The notes: generated from the letters alone by a model not told the origin. A stretch of DNA of 64,000 bases from Paralvinella palmiformis (GCA_025642065.1 JAODUP010000463.1:496001-560000), one strand, 5' to 3'. Positions 12,301 to 24,839 are shown, numbered from the stretch's first letter. A program made the numbers and translations.

Positions 12301-12895
12301 GTCATTTTTCCACTCTCACGTAATTCCTTCATCCTACTCTTCAACGCTTTGTCATCTTTCCGAGTTTCCTCTTCGATGTCATCCGAAATGTATATTCTGT
12401 TTCCCTGTTTTTTAAAGCTCTATGGACTTTCTTCAGTATTCTATCTCTGTCAATTTTGCGGTGTCATCGCGCTACTATCATTCTGGATTTGGTACCAACA
12501 CGGGGTGGTCTACCTGTGGTTCTAAGAGCATCTTCTATTTCTATGGACGTGTCTAACTGCTTTTCCCAAAAAACGTTAACAATCTCTTTACAGTCTTCTT
12601 CTACTGTAGTTACAGTGTTCCACTATTTTCGTTTTCGGCTACAACACGTTTTCAGATGTGGCCATAATACTCTTTATTTCAGCTAATTCCAGCTTTTGCT
12701 CCTCATATTCTCTTTCAATATATTCCAGTCCATTTTTTTTCTAGATCTGTGAAACGAGTTTCTAGTTTGGCTATCGACTTCAGAGCCATGTCCACTTTTA
12801 TTTTCAATGTATCCATTTTATTTTCCAAGGCTTGGCTGTTGTTTACCAGTTTTTTCTAACAGTTGCCTGTCAGTTAAGCTTGTCCAGTCAGCCAT
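9340..12895 (-). mobile_element. Near full-length, inactive L1-like LINE (ORF1, endonuclease, RT)
   Basis: Read on the minus strand from 12895. An ORF1-like part opens MADWTSLTDRQLLEKTGK, continues as coiled-coil (LENKMDTLKIKVDMALK) and contains an RRM-like basic block (TGRPPRVGTKSRMIVAR, then HRKIDRDRILKKVHRALKN) near 12390-12570, resembling L1-type ORF1. ORF2 follows. An APE-type endonuclease (about 12180-11530) shows AWNAYGLR, VETWSE and ILICGDMNARCG. The reverse transcriptase shows LLYADDLNCALF at about 10453-10475. The C-terminal region (10015-9366) has a GRYPLYVNYFTKCIKVWL-type segment and a Cys/His knuckle (ICLYCNKF...ECEFHFLMHC). There are many frameshifts and in-frame stops (for example TGA in the ORF1 block), so no intact ORF remains. 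Clade assignment beyond 'L1-like' is uncertain. Confidence 0.8.
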
Positions 12896-13342
12896 GACGT
12901 TGTATGCACAAACAATGTGCAGTGGCTGGCAATGGTCAATGAAGATCCTATTTATTTCACTCCAAATATCTTGCTCAATAATCTTCAAACTTCATATATA
13001 ATATTCCCTGGCAGATCTTTGTGTATTCATAAAACTTATTCACAATTATTCACTTCCAAACACATTTAATATATTCAGATATGCACAACGTTAACCATGC
13101 TCTCTATTACTGCACTACCGTGTTGTACATGTGTGTACCCTATATACATAATGTATTTAACAGATTTCATGAATTTCACATGATGCTATCCACCTTAATT
13201 TTGGTTGGCATAATGGCGTTGATGTCTAACCTGTTTTAATTTACTAATATATGCATGATACCACGGAGGTCATCCGGTAATTATATTATATTTAAAATAG
13301 CTTTCAGTATGCTTCCTTCAGTATACTTCACGTTCTAATGTT

Positions 13343-13850
13343 GCATGGTGTAATGCGTTGCAAACCGCCCAAACTCTGGGTTCGAATCAGGCTTGTAGTT
13401 GTTGTTTGGGGAAAATCCCCAGGCTGTCGCTTATTCAGCATAGCCTCTATGTTGGAGTGGTTGAGAACCCTCTCGCCCACCACTTATAGCGAAGCAGTAC
13501 GGAAATATGGAGTCGAAACACCCTGAGGGTGGTCACTGCCAGAGTGTTTTAAGTCCTCAGGGGTTTTTAACGCCCCCCTTCATTTTAAATAATTCAGTGG
13601 AGACGGCAGCGCCATTTAACGTGATCAGCCACCCACGATATTGTGAGCCAGAAATTAATCTCTGGAAAAATTTCTACATCTTACGGGGTTCGAACCTGTG
13701 ACCCTTGGCACCAAGTGCCGGGTGCTTAACCGCTAGGCCGCCGGAGCTCACTAGGCTTGTAGCTGTGCTTGAAGGATATATATTCCCTAGACCATCACCC
13801 TTCGACTATTTGTTCCAGGTGTGACCAGAACCACAGCAAATTCAACTCAA
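13343..13850 (+). mobile_element. Older plus-strand tRNA-derived SINE-like element, split
   Basis: The tRNA-like head has an A-box-like ATGGTGTAATGCG near 13343 and a B box GGGTTCGAATC at about 13378-13388. It is interrupted immediately after the B box by the minus-strand SINE at 13399-13752 and resumes after 13762. The right boundary is approximate. Confidence 0.5.
13399..13752 (-). mobile_element. tRNA-derived SINE with 10-bp target-site duplication
   Basis: On the minus strand the element starts at 13752 with a tRNA-like head. An A-box-like GGCCTAGCGGTTAAGCACC and a B box AGGTTCGAACC are spaced as in a tRNA. The element runs about 350 bp and ends in an A-rich tail reading AAACAACAA at 13399. 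The same 10 bases, AGGCTTGTAG, flank it at 13389-13398 and 13753-13762, an exact target-site duplication. The perfect duplication indicates a fairly recent insertion. Confidence 0.8.
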
Positions 13851-14343
13851 CTCTTTTGTATTAAGTTATTCAATCGTCGGTCTTAGGCTAAACTATTTAT
13901 TCAGTTATATTAATAAATTATTTATCATTTGATAAACGTGACATATTTGGTCAAACTATTAGGTATCTATGGCAACGAAAAGGGTTTGCATTGTTGTGAC
14001 AGTTCATCGTTTTGTACAGTACACAAACATTATCTAAGTAATGTACTCAAGGGCTGCTGAGCTTTTTCAGCTTGGCCTAAGTCGCAGAGAGCAGAAACAC
14101 TTAAGAATGATCCGAAGTTATGTATATCCATTACGATATAAATCCATTTAAAACCAATCCGTCTCCCACAAACACCAAGTTCAAGTTTCCTACTCCAGAA
14201 CATACCACACCGAACCATTAGCTGAAATCCACCATGGACCAATAACCTTTTTAAAAGTTGACATGATAAAGTTATTTATATCAGATAACCGGTAAACAGA
14301 TGCCATTTAAAGAAACAACTTATCAATTCTTAGCATAAATAGT

Positions 14344-14345
<2 letters not shown>

Positions 14346-14383
<38 letters not shown>
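14346..14383. repeat. (TTA)n microsatellite
   Basis: Uninterrupted TTA triplet repeat of about 37 bases in otherwise featureless AT-rich DNA (13851-15078), in which I recognise no gene. Confidence 0.9.
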
Positions 14384-14384
<1 letters not shown>

Positions 14385-15078
14385 AACAACAAAATTAGTT
14401 CCAGAAGCAGGTTAATTGATTGCTGATGTAGACACATAATTGATATTTGTTTAATTAGTGTTTATATAGTAATGATTTATGGTTTAAACTTTATGATTCC
14501 AAAATTGATGGTTCTATTGGTAATACACCTATGTTATGTCGATAATCTTTCGTTTTATTAGCTCGTGTACTGCTGGTATACACAAATTATTATATACATA
14601 TTAGGAATATGGTCAATTACATTATAAAGCTTTCAATGTGACCAAAACAATGTTTTTATGACTTTCAAGTCCAAATGTACCAGATCATGTGAACCTTATT
14701 TAACTCTAAATGGTAACGAATTGAATTTGTTTTAGGAAAGCAAAATGTTATGGTTATTTATTGAAAATAACAAAACGGATGTTGATGTAATACGATAATT
14801 GAGAATACTGTGTTTTATTGTGTTTTTACCTGACCTATCAAGGAAACAGATTTGATTTATGGTGCAAAATGGTGTTGTATTTTATGAACTATATGGTGTC
14901 TTTTTATTTATTTACTTCTTGTACTATTTATACACGTTGTATTGTAATTCTGAACCTATACTGTCTGCAATAAAACGATTCGATTTGGCTCATTGACACA
15001 CAATAAATATCAGTTAGTAATTACTCGGTATCCTTCTGTGTCACGACAACAATAAAATACAAACTGCAACCCTTTATA

Positions 15079-15358
15079 TGGCCCTGTCACACTGTAGCGT
15101 GTCGTACTAGCGTATGTCAGCGTATGAAAAATATAAAATTATTTTAAGCATGTTTAAAAATTGTGTGCATACTCCAAGGTATGGTTTATAGGCTAACATT
15201 TCCAGACATTCACTTATCATACGCTACTCATAGGTTAAATACGGTAAGTATACGCACAATTCTGCATTTCAAGGGCTTTTTGTGCGTATGAAATTATTTT
15301 ATGAATTTTCATACGCAACTTATACGTTTCTCTCATACGCTATGGTGTGACAGGGCCA
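15079..15358. mobile_element. 280-bp MITE with long terminal inverted repeats
   Basis: The left end TGGCCCTGTCACACTGTAGC and the reverse complement of the right end TGGCCCTGTCACACCATAGC match almost perfectly. The inverted similarity continues inward (GCGTATGAAAA...AAAATTATTT) for about 70 bases on each side. No coding capacity is present. The superfamily is not assigned because the target duplication is unclear. Confidence 0.8.
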
Positions 15359-15528
15359 TTACATAATGCATAAATCCCCCAAATCACAATGTTGAACGCA
15401 CACACACGCACACCATATATAAACAGCGATTAATGCATTTTTACTATTTAACTACATAGTGGTTTATCATAGTGGTTTTAATTTTGATCATGCGGACTGC
15501 TAGACATAGATAAATTTTATACAGATTA

Positions 15529-15530
<2 letters not shown>

Positions 15531-15560
<30 letters not shown>
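15531..15560. repeat. (AT)n microsatellite
   Basis: Uninterrupted AT run. The surrounding DNA, 15359-16820, contains no recognised gene, a poly-C run near 16112-16126 and scattered (CA)n. Confidence 0.9.
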
Positions 15561-15566
<6 letters not shown>

Positions 15567-16822
15567 GCTGTAGATCGGTTGAAATGAACTCTAAAACATG
15601 GACCCACAAATCAGGCAGGCGCGCGCGGGTGCTCACACACTCTGTTGTATCAGATTAATCATGCGTTTAACTATAAATTAATATATACTGTGTCAGTATT
15701 CTGATGTAAAAGCATGAACTAGCGAGACTTGATAATACATTGGCACATTAGACGATTTAGTGCCGTCCTGATAGTTATCTCTTACTATATAGAAAAGGAC
15801 ACAGTCAATGCTTATTCAATGTAATCCCCGTTCTTAATTGTGATACTGATGTGCCCAGACCCTAAATATATTATCCTGCAAGTAGCACTATCTCGCCATT
15901 TTGTGGTAAGTTGAAGAAGCGAAAACAGATAGAGATCTTCAAAATTTACCTTTTGACCACGCACCTAATGCTAATTTAGTATATTTAAAGAGCGACGCCA
16001 TCAGCTGCATACAGCCTCATCATCACTGACAAACAATGTCATAATAACAACCCTTACATTCTATCTATTGGGTTCCATCCAAATATTGACAATGACATAT
16101 GTGATAACACTCACCCCCCCCCCCCCTCTTCCCCCATTATTTATCTGGTGGCCCAATCATATAACTTAATTCCTATATTTTGGTCTTCTTAAAGGTTTCT
16201 CTACCAAGAGCCGGTTAAAGAAAAGTGTAATTAAAAAGTGTGCTGTAGAACTTTGTATTTAATCATAAGTAACGCAATAAAATGGGAGTTAAATAATGTG
16301 TTTGATTTTAGATTTCTTGTTTTATAATATCTTTATTTATCCATTTGTGAGAATATATCATCTGGAATAAGCATTTACAGAAGGCAAATAAATTGATATG
16401 AAAGACCTACTCCATTGTTACGTTGTAGTAACCCCGTTCCAAGTCAATACGCACACTTTAGTGGTGTCTCAATGTTAAATATTGTCTTATACGCTGCCAC
16501 TTTAACACAACATAAATTAATCTAAATGTAAATATACCATTTAGTGTCGAGATCTTGTTAATTACTGTCTATTTATGTCAGAATTAAAATAAACAGTTAT
16601 GCACCATCATCTAGGTAACCAAGTAATTTTCCAACAAGTTCGTTGGTGTGAGTAAATGTTCATAAACAATGGCACAGAGATTAAATCTTCACATTGTGTA
16701 ATCATATTGTATGAAATGAACAAACTTTGCCAATGAAGGCGCTTGGAATGTATAGTTGATATACAGAATAAACAGTACAATAACAATTGTCCACTCTGAC
16801 ATTAATCTAACTATCATCAAAT

Positions 16823-16845
16823 CACACACACGCGCGCGCGCACGC

Positions 16846-16898
<53 letters not shown>

Positions 16899-16904
16899 GC
16901 ACAC
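16823..16904. repeat. (CA)n/(CG)n compound microsatellite
   Basis: CACACA passes through CGCGCG into a long uninterrupted (AC)n run of over 40 bases. Open frames here encode only Thr-His or Cys-Val repeats and are artefacts. Confidence 0.95.
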
Positions 16905-17055
16905 ACCAATAGTAACAGTATTTCAGATGATTAAAGCAACACGTTAAATATCATAAAATCACCATAAATTATATCAGGTAGTATAGCAGTTAATAAAGAA
17001 ACCATTTATATGAGCATATACTTGTTTTCTAATCATTGGAGTCAATCAAATGCAT

Positions 17056-19707
17056 TTAAGTCTGTCTATCTCTGCCATATGTTGGTGTCTTATAATTAGT
17101 CTTGTCAATTAGTGGTTCCCGTTCAGAATCAGTAACACCTACTGTAACTTGTACTGGCTTCTTTTCACAGTGATGTACTATTGCATGTACCCTGAAAAAT
17201 TGAATGAAACAAGACATATATTAAATAAGAAATGGTGCACTTTTGTGACCATTTTTGTGCACACAGTACGCTGAATTGTTCGAATAGTAATGAGATGAAG
17301 TGAACAGTGATGCATCGTTTAGGCATAGACGTACCATAATTTGTACCTAGATGAAGATATTTGGCCAACTGCACTACAAGTTAGACATTGGATGGAGCAC
17401 CCACAATCAGAGAACAAATACATTCATTATGCAACAATAAATATCAATAATTCTGGAAGAACCTCAACATTCAGATACCTTCACACTAGATGGACAATAG
17501 AGATAACTTATATGGATAGAAGGAGATAGAGCTCCATCGGGGTCACATATTCAAATGCCCAAAACAACAATAACCCAAGCCGCCAAATACATTTTGTAAT
17601 GAACACACATGTTTAGGTGAGATACCAGATTCTAATAATGGCCATGATGATGATGATGATGATTGATTGATTGATGATTGATGCTTTACGACCGCTTTTG
17701 TGTACATGGCAGGCTAAATGGGCCGAGCAACCTCCCAAGGTAATGAAACGAAGTCAAAATTGAAACATCCTTCAGATATGCCCACGCTGAGATTCGAACT
17801 CAGGTGGTAGTGATCTGTGATCGAAAACACTACCAGTTAGACAACGGAGGCGTCCAAATACAACGACCAAAAAAATAGCTTGTTGGAACTACGTGATCTA
17901 CGCATGAGAAAGAATAAAACAGGATTTAAGCTTAACGATTATTTATTTTTAATAAATATCTTTAGGCTTTAAATATCTTTAGGCTTTAATCTATTTATCC
18001 ATCTCAATAATTAATGTGAAGATAATGTACCAACGAACTCCGAATTGATCGAATATAGCAACAAAAATGTACTTACACAAGTATAATACAGTCAATGGAA
18101 TAGAACATGGCCATGGCAAGAAACACAAAGCCGGTCAGTAGATTCTGAGTGCTGGCATAGATTGTGTTGAATGTGGCAACGCCTATGACGGAACAGAGCA
18201 ACTCAACAAATGCTACCACTCCATATACAGTCCCTGTAATGGATGACATGATGTATTCAGTTTGGCCAAATAATACGTTTGAAACTGTTGACAATTTCCA
18301 TCAAGACTCACCAGTCAAATAATTCATATAGTTTGCTGCAGTATATTTACTCAAATAACGATTACCTTGTTCCGAAGCATGCACGGTGTTTGATATGAGC
18401 GTTCTCATAGTAGGAATAAGAAGCATACTGAAAATGCTAAAGAGTGGTGCTGAAATGAATAGAGCATAGATTCGTATAACTTCGGTCAGAATGGTAAATT
18501 GGTTTGAAATCTATTCAAACATTTAAACATTTACATAAAAAACGAGACCAGTTTAGATCCAGTTATCTAATCCGCTACTGACCTATAAATAGATCTGTTT
18601 ATCCTTACCAAAAAATATCATGAACACATTCTGAACAAATGCCTTGTAGACATTGAACATCACTGCTGATGATCCCGCGAGCAGAGCAACAAAATGATCT
18701 GGTAAGCAGAACTTCAGCAATTTTGCGGCAATAATTCCACCAATGGTACCTACGCCTAGGTATGTAGCTAGATAATAGCCAACCATGGGATTACTCATAC
18801 AGAGTGGTCTGTTCTTCAGAAACAGCGTTTCAAGGCCAACATCCAGCATTGGGACGATGCAGACGAAGAAGGCCAGCAGCAGCATGCCCAATTTCATATT
18901 TCGTTTTCTGCCACATCCTCCCACAAACAACTTACGAAACTGTTTCATGTGAGACAGTTCGAAGAACTTAGCGGCGGGGTCCCTTTGGATAGTTTCGGGA
19001 ACGAAGAAGATCACATATACGACAATGCCGGCCTGTCCAACGAGGGCAACGGCCAAGGAGTATCCATAACCAATTGTGTCGACCAGTTTGCCAGCACCGA
19101 GTGGACTCAGAATGCCTGGCATTATCAAGCACATTTCGAGCACTGTAATTCTGAAACGACGTTTATCAGTTGTTGTGATATCCGAGATGTAGGCAAAACA
19201 TCCCATCAACATAATGTTATAGACACCTCCAATTCCATTAAGAACGGCTCCGACTAAGAGATACCATATCGACAGATTGAGCAAAACGACAATGATGTAT
19301 ACCGTTGTGTTCAGCAGCGAGCCAACGAGCGGCGGTATTATGGCATACTTACGGCCAGCCTTGTCGCTGTAGGAACCGAGGAACAGCGAAACGAACAGCG
19401 CTGGCATATAGGAGCAAACCTTAAGGATAAGACTGAAGTATGAAGCATTTTTCTGAACTTCACCGTTGAAAACAACAATCGGATCCGAGGCATTCATGTG
19501 ACATATATCAGTGTCGTTGTTAATGTGGTCAGAGATATTCAGCATGCCATGCGAGGACATCATTTCCGTACGAATAGCTTTCAAAATGTACATCTGTGAT
19601 GTTATCTGGATTGGAAATGCGAAGAAGGCAAACAGGACAACAATCGGTTCTACCACAATAAGCCTACTAGGCTTGATGACATTAAAGGCTGGTCTAGATG
19701 TAGCCAT
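17056..19707 (-). CDS. SLC46-family (proton-coupled folate transporter-like) MFS transporter
   Basis: Four exons: 18609-19707, 18366-18449, 18077-18233 and 17056-17191, with phases 1, 1 and 2 and canonical donors (GTAAGG, GTAATC, GTAAGT) and acceptors. The total is 1476 nt, 491 residues. Start: MATSRPAFNVIKPSR followed by TM1. A luminal/extracellular loop has N-glycosylation sequons near residues 57, 64, 72 and 87, as in SLC46A1. The MFS motif A GSYSDKAGRK is at 111-120. VPET follows TM6, and a basic loop (GGCGRKRNMK) opens the second half. Exon 2 encodes APLFSIFSMLLIPTMR and reaches the ASEQG junction, exon 3 the last two membrane segments, and exon 4 a soluble tail with EREPLIDK resembling a dileucine-type sorting motif. 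SLC46 members move folates or other organic solutes with protons at the plasma membrane or lysosome. Which paralogue this is, and its substrate, cannot be told here. Confidence 0.92.
17643..17853 (-). mobile_element. tRNA-derived SINE, most complete copy of the dispersed family
   Basis: On the minus strand from 17853 there is a tRNA-like head with an A box (TTGTCTAACTGGTAG) and a B box (GAGTTCGAATCTC). A unique body follows, containing GGTTGCTCGGCCCATTTAGC and a TGTACACAAAAG phrase. The tail is of (ATTG)n then (ATC)n type. It lies downstream of SLC46 exon 3, in the intron between exons 3 and 4. Confidence 0.8.
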
Positions 19708-20360
19708 AGTAAACAGTTACAGATCTGTGATAGTCTTGATCTAGTTGTAGTACCTCACCGGTGTTGTGTTAGTAAGCTCAGGTATAGCCACCTCATTTAT
19801 TATTCAGTCACATTTCAGATGTTGACAGAATCTATAAAACAAGAACATGATCCACTGAGTATAATTAGGGTAACATCTAAACAAATAAAATGATTATCGA
19901 TGAAATATTTCATGCAACTACTCTAAAATGTATTCGACTAGATAACCATCACCCTGGATCACCTTACTTATTGGCGGTAAGGTTTTTGTTCCACAATAGT
20001 ATGCACTGCTTATTTATTTTCATGGTTAGTGAATGACGAAGGGTTAGTGCTTTGGTGCTGATCGCATGCCGTACAGTTAGTTAAACAGCCATTCCCAACA
20101 GAAGTGTGCTTACAAGATGAAACATCTCACACGCAGGTGGCACCAAATTTTTTTTTCATGATCTGGATGTCTGCCAGTGTACCATACTACCAATAGGTGA
20201 AGGAGTCTTATTTAATCCTGTATAGCAATGATTGACATATGTTTCGAAAAATATGTCGATTTGAATGTTCAATTTACTAATTAATCACATTGCGTCAGAG
20301 GTATGTTATAGGTATTATACTCTGACTTTACTCTGTATGTAAATGTAAATATTACTGTTT
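19708..20360. other. SLC46 5' flank
   Basis: Immediately upstream of the transporter start codon on the minus strand. A possible 3' splice site (TATCACAG) near 19730 hints at an upstream non-coding exon. No core promoter element stands out. Confidence 0.3.
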
Positions 20361-20416
20361 TATGGCCATTTTTGCACACCATAGGCTAAATGAGCTGAAC
20401 TACCTCCAAAGGCACC
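20361..20416 (-). mobile_element. Fragment of the dispersed SINE family
   Basis: Contains TGGCCATTTTTGCACACCAT, then AGGCTAAATGAGCTGAACTACCTCC shortened here to its matching core. It corresponds to the body of the copy at 17643-17853 in the same orientation. The tRNA-like head is missing. Confidence 0.6.
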
Positions 20417-21496
20417 CTAATTTAGACTATACATGTTTGTCTGTATGTGTTCATTCATTTGTGCATGAATGTGTATGTCGGTCTCATTAATGGCCAATTA
20501 AGTTATATCAATTAGTATTATAGGTGTTAAATTATGCAACCAATTAGATGAAAATGTTCGCAATGTTAAAACAATAAAATATATTTTAAGCATACAATTA
20601 AGAATATGTTAATTTCTTCATATGACTAATACCGATGTTCAGGTATGTTGAAATGTTTATTTACTGTTCAAATGTAACATATATGATATATGATGCACAA
20701 TAATATGTTATTGCTACCATAATTAATCATTACAAAATTTAACTTAAATGGATTTATTTTCGTTTCACAAAGATATAATAAGTCTATTCCACATCTTTTT
20801 CTTATTTTAATTTGTCATTAATGTTTTAGGTTATGTTATGGGGGGGGGGGAGGGTGCATTATATAAACAATGATTCAGCATTCTCCTTTCCAACATTCTA
20901 TATGCGTTTGGTGTCATTAAAATGTTGTAATATGAATGTTGAAATAAACAATTTGAATTGAATTGAATCAAGCAATCAAAATTGTGTCTGTAAAAGGCTC
21001 ATTCAACAAACAATAATCATAAATCCAAATATTCTTAGGTTGCTGAAGACAGACCGTTGTGTGTACAGTATAATATTTAAAAAATGACCGAGTGATATTA
21101 AACAATAATCTGGTAAATTTTATTTCTCCAATTAATGTCGTACCCGATCTTTAGATAATGAACGTAACCACCATTAGAGGTGAAAAATTGTGCTTCACAA
21201 AACTAATACTGTTTAAATAGATCATCGAAACGGGATAAGTCGATGTCTGTTTCATAGGTAAACACTTCCGTTCATTGAAGTAGTTGATAACATCCACATA
21301 TAGCTACCATATAATACCATATAATAAACAAATATATAAGTAACACTCAACGTCTTTACAACATTTTCACATAAATACGGAAACTTTTACGAAACAATAA
21401 CAAACAGCCAAAATTACGATTATATCACACAATTATATAATATTTTTCACTTAGCGTAAGATGACATGTCTTATTAGTACATCTGATCCCCGATAT

Positions 21497-21565
<69 letters not shown>

Positions 21566-23323
21566 GTGTCTTATTATACCTGTCTATATAAACAAACCAA
21601 AACAATCTCTGACCCCAGGGTACAGTAGGTTACGATAAAGCGATTACATCAGTACAGTTACATATTTTACTAGATAACTCAGATAACCATTACAAACATA
21701 ACATTGCTCAGTTTTACTGAAGGTGTCGCTGTGATCATGTCTAAGGCATTAGTACATTATCTATCTACATGAATTGGCCATTATATATACATCGAGTGAT
21801 TATTTAAAAAAACACAACACAATACAATGTCTTGTTGGCATCACATCAAATGAAGCCATTAGGTTTTTGTCAGAGGAATGGGGTGGGCGGGCCTCTGACC
21901 AGAAGATCACCAGGAAATCGGGCTTCTTATATCTGGTGGTGGAACCCAGTGACTTGATCATGACAGACAGGGGTTCACCATACAGGAGGTCCACCAGCCA
22001 TAGCCTGAATTCATCTGGTGTTGATGCAGCCAATGTATCCGTCATGTCAGATTATATTGACGTTTAGACCCAGTAAATAAACGTCCAAAAATATATTTGA
22101 CAAATAGACTGTTAGATCTACATCAAACTTATTCGAGTAATTTTTAATTATATCAGAGATACCCAGATAACTTTTTATTTTATTGCCTAATAATAAAGGC
22201 CGAAATATACTGTAATATACTGCTTCGCTATCGGGACCAATTCTAAATATATTTAGAATTTACAATAAATGACATATTCGGCGGAGAAAACCTTGTCAGT
22301 TGCTTGGTTTGGATGAAGTAAAGTAGGCTACGATTGTCATATGACAATAATCCATGCACCAAAATTATACCTTTGTAAAGCCCTTTCTAATTATATATAA
22401 ATAGTATGGTTTGGTAATAATAATTTAAAAAAGTTGTTATCACTATTATAATACTGATATGTGTTGAAATATTTTTATGACATTTAAAAAACCCACAGTT
22501 ATTCGACAAAATAAAATCAACCAATAATGGAGATTCATATCACTTAAACTGTTGTTGAATGTAAGCTATTGACTACTATTTGATGTAAACAACAGTGTCG
22601 ACAGTTAACGTCAACACCGGGTCAACGGTGTACCGACATATTTTTACGCCTAAATTATTAAGTGTATGAAAACTACAAGTCGAACAATTCTAATTTGTGG
22701 AACGATATCCCAAGCTCTGTGCGTAGTTTTGCAGATTGCTGATTTGAGCATCTAAAAGCGCAGCAGCAAACCATTATCAGTGATTATATTCACTTATCGA
22801 ACTCAAACACACACAACTGAACGGCCCGCTCAGAGCAAGTGGCTTACATCAAAATGGCGGCTGTGGATTCAAGTGCCGGCATGCTGAGGCATAGGGCACT
22901 AGCAGTCCAGTTATCTATTTAGGTCAGTGGTTTGGTCACACTGGAGGAGACAAGTAGCAAACGTCTTGTCCATTATCCAGGTTAAACATACACCTAATGT
23001 TCTATGCATCACTGCTTCATCCGCACCAGTTGAACGGTGATTCAGCATCGCTAGGAAGGTGTCCGGTTAAAAAGATATGACCTTGTTTTTGAGGTCAAAC
23101 AAAAATCCATCATAAACATTGAAAACTCTTGGATAATATGCTATCCATTAAATATATTTGATGTTTTCGTCCACCAGGCAAATAAATGCCAGTGACTGTT
23201 TATTTGTGTAGGCTAGACCCTACGTGTGTAAGCACACTTGAAAATTATTTGTATTTCGTGATTAAAAAAAGTAGTGGATCAGCCAAATATGGAAACGGCC
23301 TATAGAAACTTTTAACCGTATCG
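20417..23323. other. Gene-free AT-rich stretch with long (AT)n tract
   Basis: Contains a poly-G run at 20838-20850 and an uninterrupted (AT)n run of about 64 bases at 21500-21563. An ATGGCGGC-containing segment at 22853 matches the YY1-type motif AAAATGGCGGC, but no exon could be supported. A minus-strand frame at 21800-22045 was not recognised. No other gene was seen. Confidence 0.45.
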
Positions 23324-23600
23324 TTTGTTAATAGCAGACATTCATATGGAATCAATCATTTATAGGATGACAAAAAAGATGGGTGGGTGCATGTCATTGT
23401 TAATTTTAGGTTTTACGGTAATTTTTAAGGTCATAAAGGTCAACAAGAGCAAACATGTCGTTTTCACAAGTTTATTTGTCAAGTAGTTTATTATTGCACC
23501 AGAAACATGATAATTGGCACCAAAAATATTTTGCAACTTTCTTCAAATCCAAATAAGTGAACATTTGAAAAATCAAGTGGGTGGCCACTTATTTCTCCAA
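23324..23600 (+). repeat. Left arm of a long inverted repeat
   Basis: Matches the reverse complement of 26288-26560 over nearly its whole length. Shared phrases include TTTGTTAATAGCA, TGGAATCAATCATTTATAG, TTTTCACAAGTTTATTTGTC, AAATAAGTGAACATTTGAAA and GGTGGCCACTT, with scattered substitutions and small indels between them. Confidence 0.85.
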
Positions 23601-23622
23601 ATGACAGCTAATTTCGTACTTT

Positions 23623-24650
23623 TTACATAACTTTGCATATAATCAGGGCCGGATTAAGAGCCTTAGAAGCCCTAAGCACTAAATAAAATTGTGCCCCCTT
23701 TTTTACTCTTGTGTAAGAATCTAAATGTAATATATTTCTGTATGCTTCCATTTTATTTATAGTTGAATAATTTTCTCCTACTTTTTTCCTTGCGAAGTCT
23801 TTGATCAGTTCCTCATAACCAAACTTACGTAACACATCTGCTTCTATACATAATCCAGATCAGGCATCCAGCCAGCCTGCCTTGTTGCATAGTTGTTCTG
23901 AGAGGATTTTTAATATATTTCAACCGTGAAAATGAACGCTCAGCTGGGCAATTTGTGACTATTAATGTTAAAAATATATACGAAAAGCTATATCTACATT
24001 TGGAAAGGCACACTCAATATTGTCTACTAAAATAATTTTATAAAGTTCAGCATGACTGAATATTGTTTGTAATTTTTTGTCGCACTGAACTTATGGCGCA
24101 CATATAAATGAAACTGCTGAAGCTCAGCTGATAAAATACTGTTGAAGTCCTCCGGATAAGCATCAATCAGATTTTGACAGCACTTAGAATACCTTTCACT
24201 GTTAGTAGATGATGAAGTGAAATTATATGGCACATGACTTAGAAAAGAAAATCTCTCCGCTATTTCTATGTATATCTCATCTCTTCTTCTCACCTCAGTT
24301 GCAAGTTTATCAACAATTCTGTGAAAGGTGGTGATACGATATTTATCTCTGCCATTCAGGTATACTTCTGGTGTATCTCCGTCATTGGGTACCTTCTGTC
24401 TGATACGTTTTTGAATTCTAGCTACCTTGTAATCAACATCTAGTAACATTTCCTTTGCATCTTTTTCATTATTTTTTGTGTTACAATACATTTTATCTTC
24501 TACTTTTACTTCAATTACTTTAAGAAAATAGTTTAACTTTTTACTCAACTAGATTTTTACAAATTTACTTTTACTTCTATTAAAGTAGTTTTGAAGAGGT
24601 TTACTTTTACTTCAACTCAAGTACAAAATAAAAGTAGTTCAGTCAACCAT
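23623..24650 (-). pseudogene. hAT transposase remnant (ZMYM1-like)
   Basis: On the minus strand, 24548-24027 encodes a 173-residue open frame with YRITTFHRIVDKLATEVRRR and ERFSFLSH, typical of the mid-region of ZMYM1-like hAT transposases. After a frame change, 24013-23825 gives the hAT C-terminal dimerisation segment (TLIVTNCPAERSFSRLKYIK, then TTMQQGRLAG). The CAGGGCCGGATTAAG at 23645 looks like one hAT terminus. The AAGTAAAAGTAAA-type subterminal motifs at 24550-24640 are also usual for hAT elements. The other terminus was not found and the N-terminal zinc finger and catalytic Asp residues are missing, so it is a fragment. Confidence 0.75.
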
Positions 24651-24839
24651 GCTTAAGTTTTAATATATTTAACAGCCAGAGCTGAGTTTGCTATTGGAAT
24701 AGTCATTAAGCAATTTAAAGCAAGAATGAGGTAATGAATGAACATGCAATTAACACCAGTCCCAATTGACAACTAAACTAAGAACTTTTTTGTTTCAAAC
24801 GCGTACTAGTCTTGTTCAAAAATTGTATAACTTCCAATT

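Noticed and set aside
13680..13747. tRNA gene
   Set aside because: A and B boxes are present but the acceptor stem does not pair, and the sequence continues into a SINE body with a target duplication.
14030..14242. Minus-strand 70-codon frame
   Set aside because: No family recognised and no supporting context.
16689..16947. Open frames over the (CA)n tract
   Set aside because: They encode only Cys-Val or Thr-His repeats from a microsatellite.
21800..22045. Minus-strand 81-codon frame
   Set aside because: No family recognised; the complementary strand is open too.
22853..22925. ATGGCGGC start as a possible first exon
   Set aside because: The frame stops after 22 codons, at or before the only usable donor, and no following exon was found.
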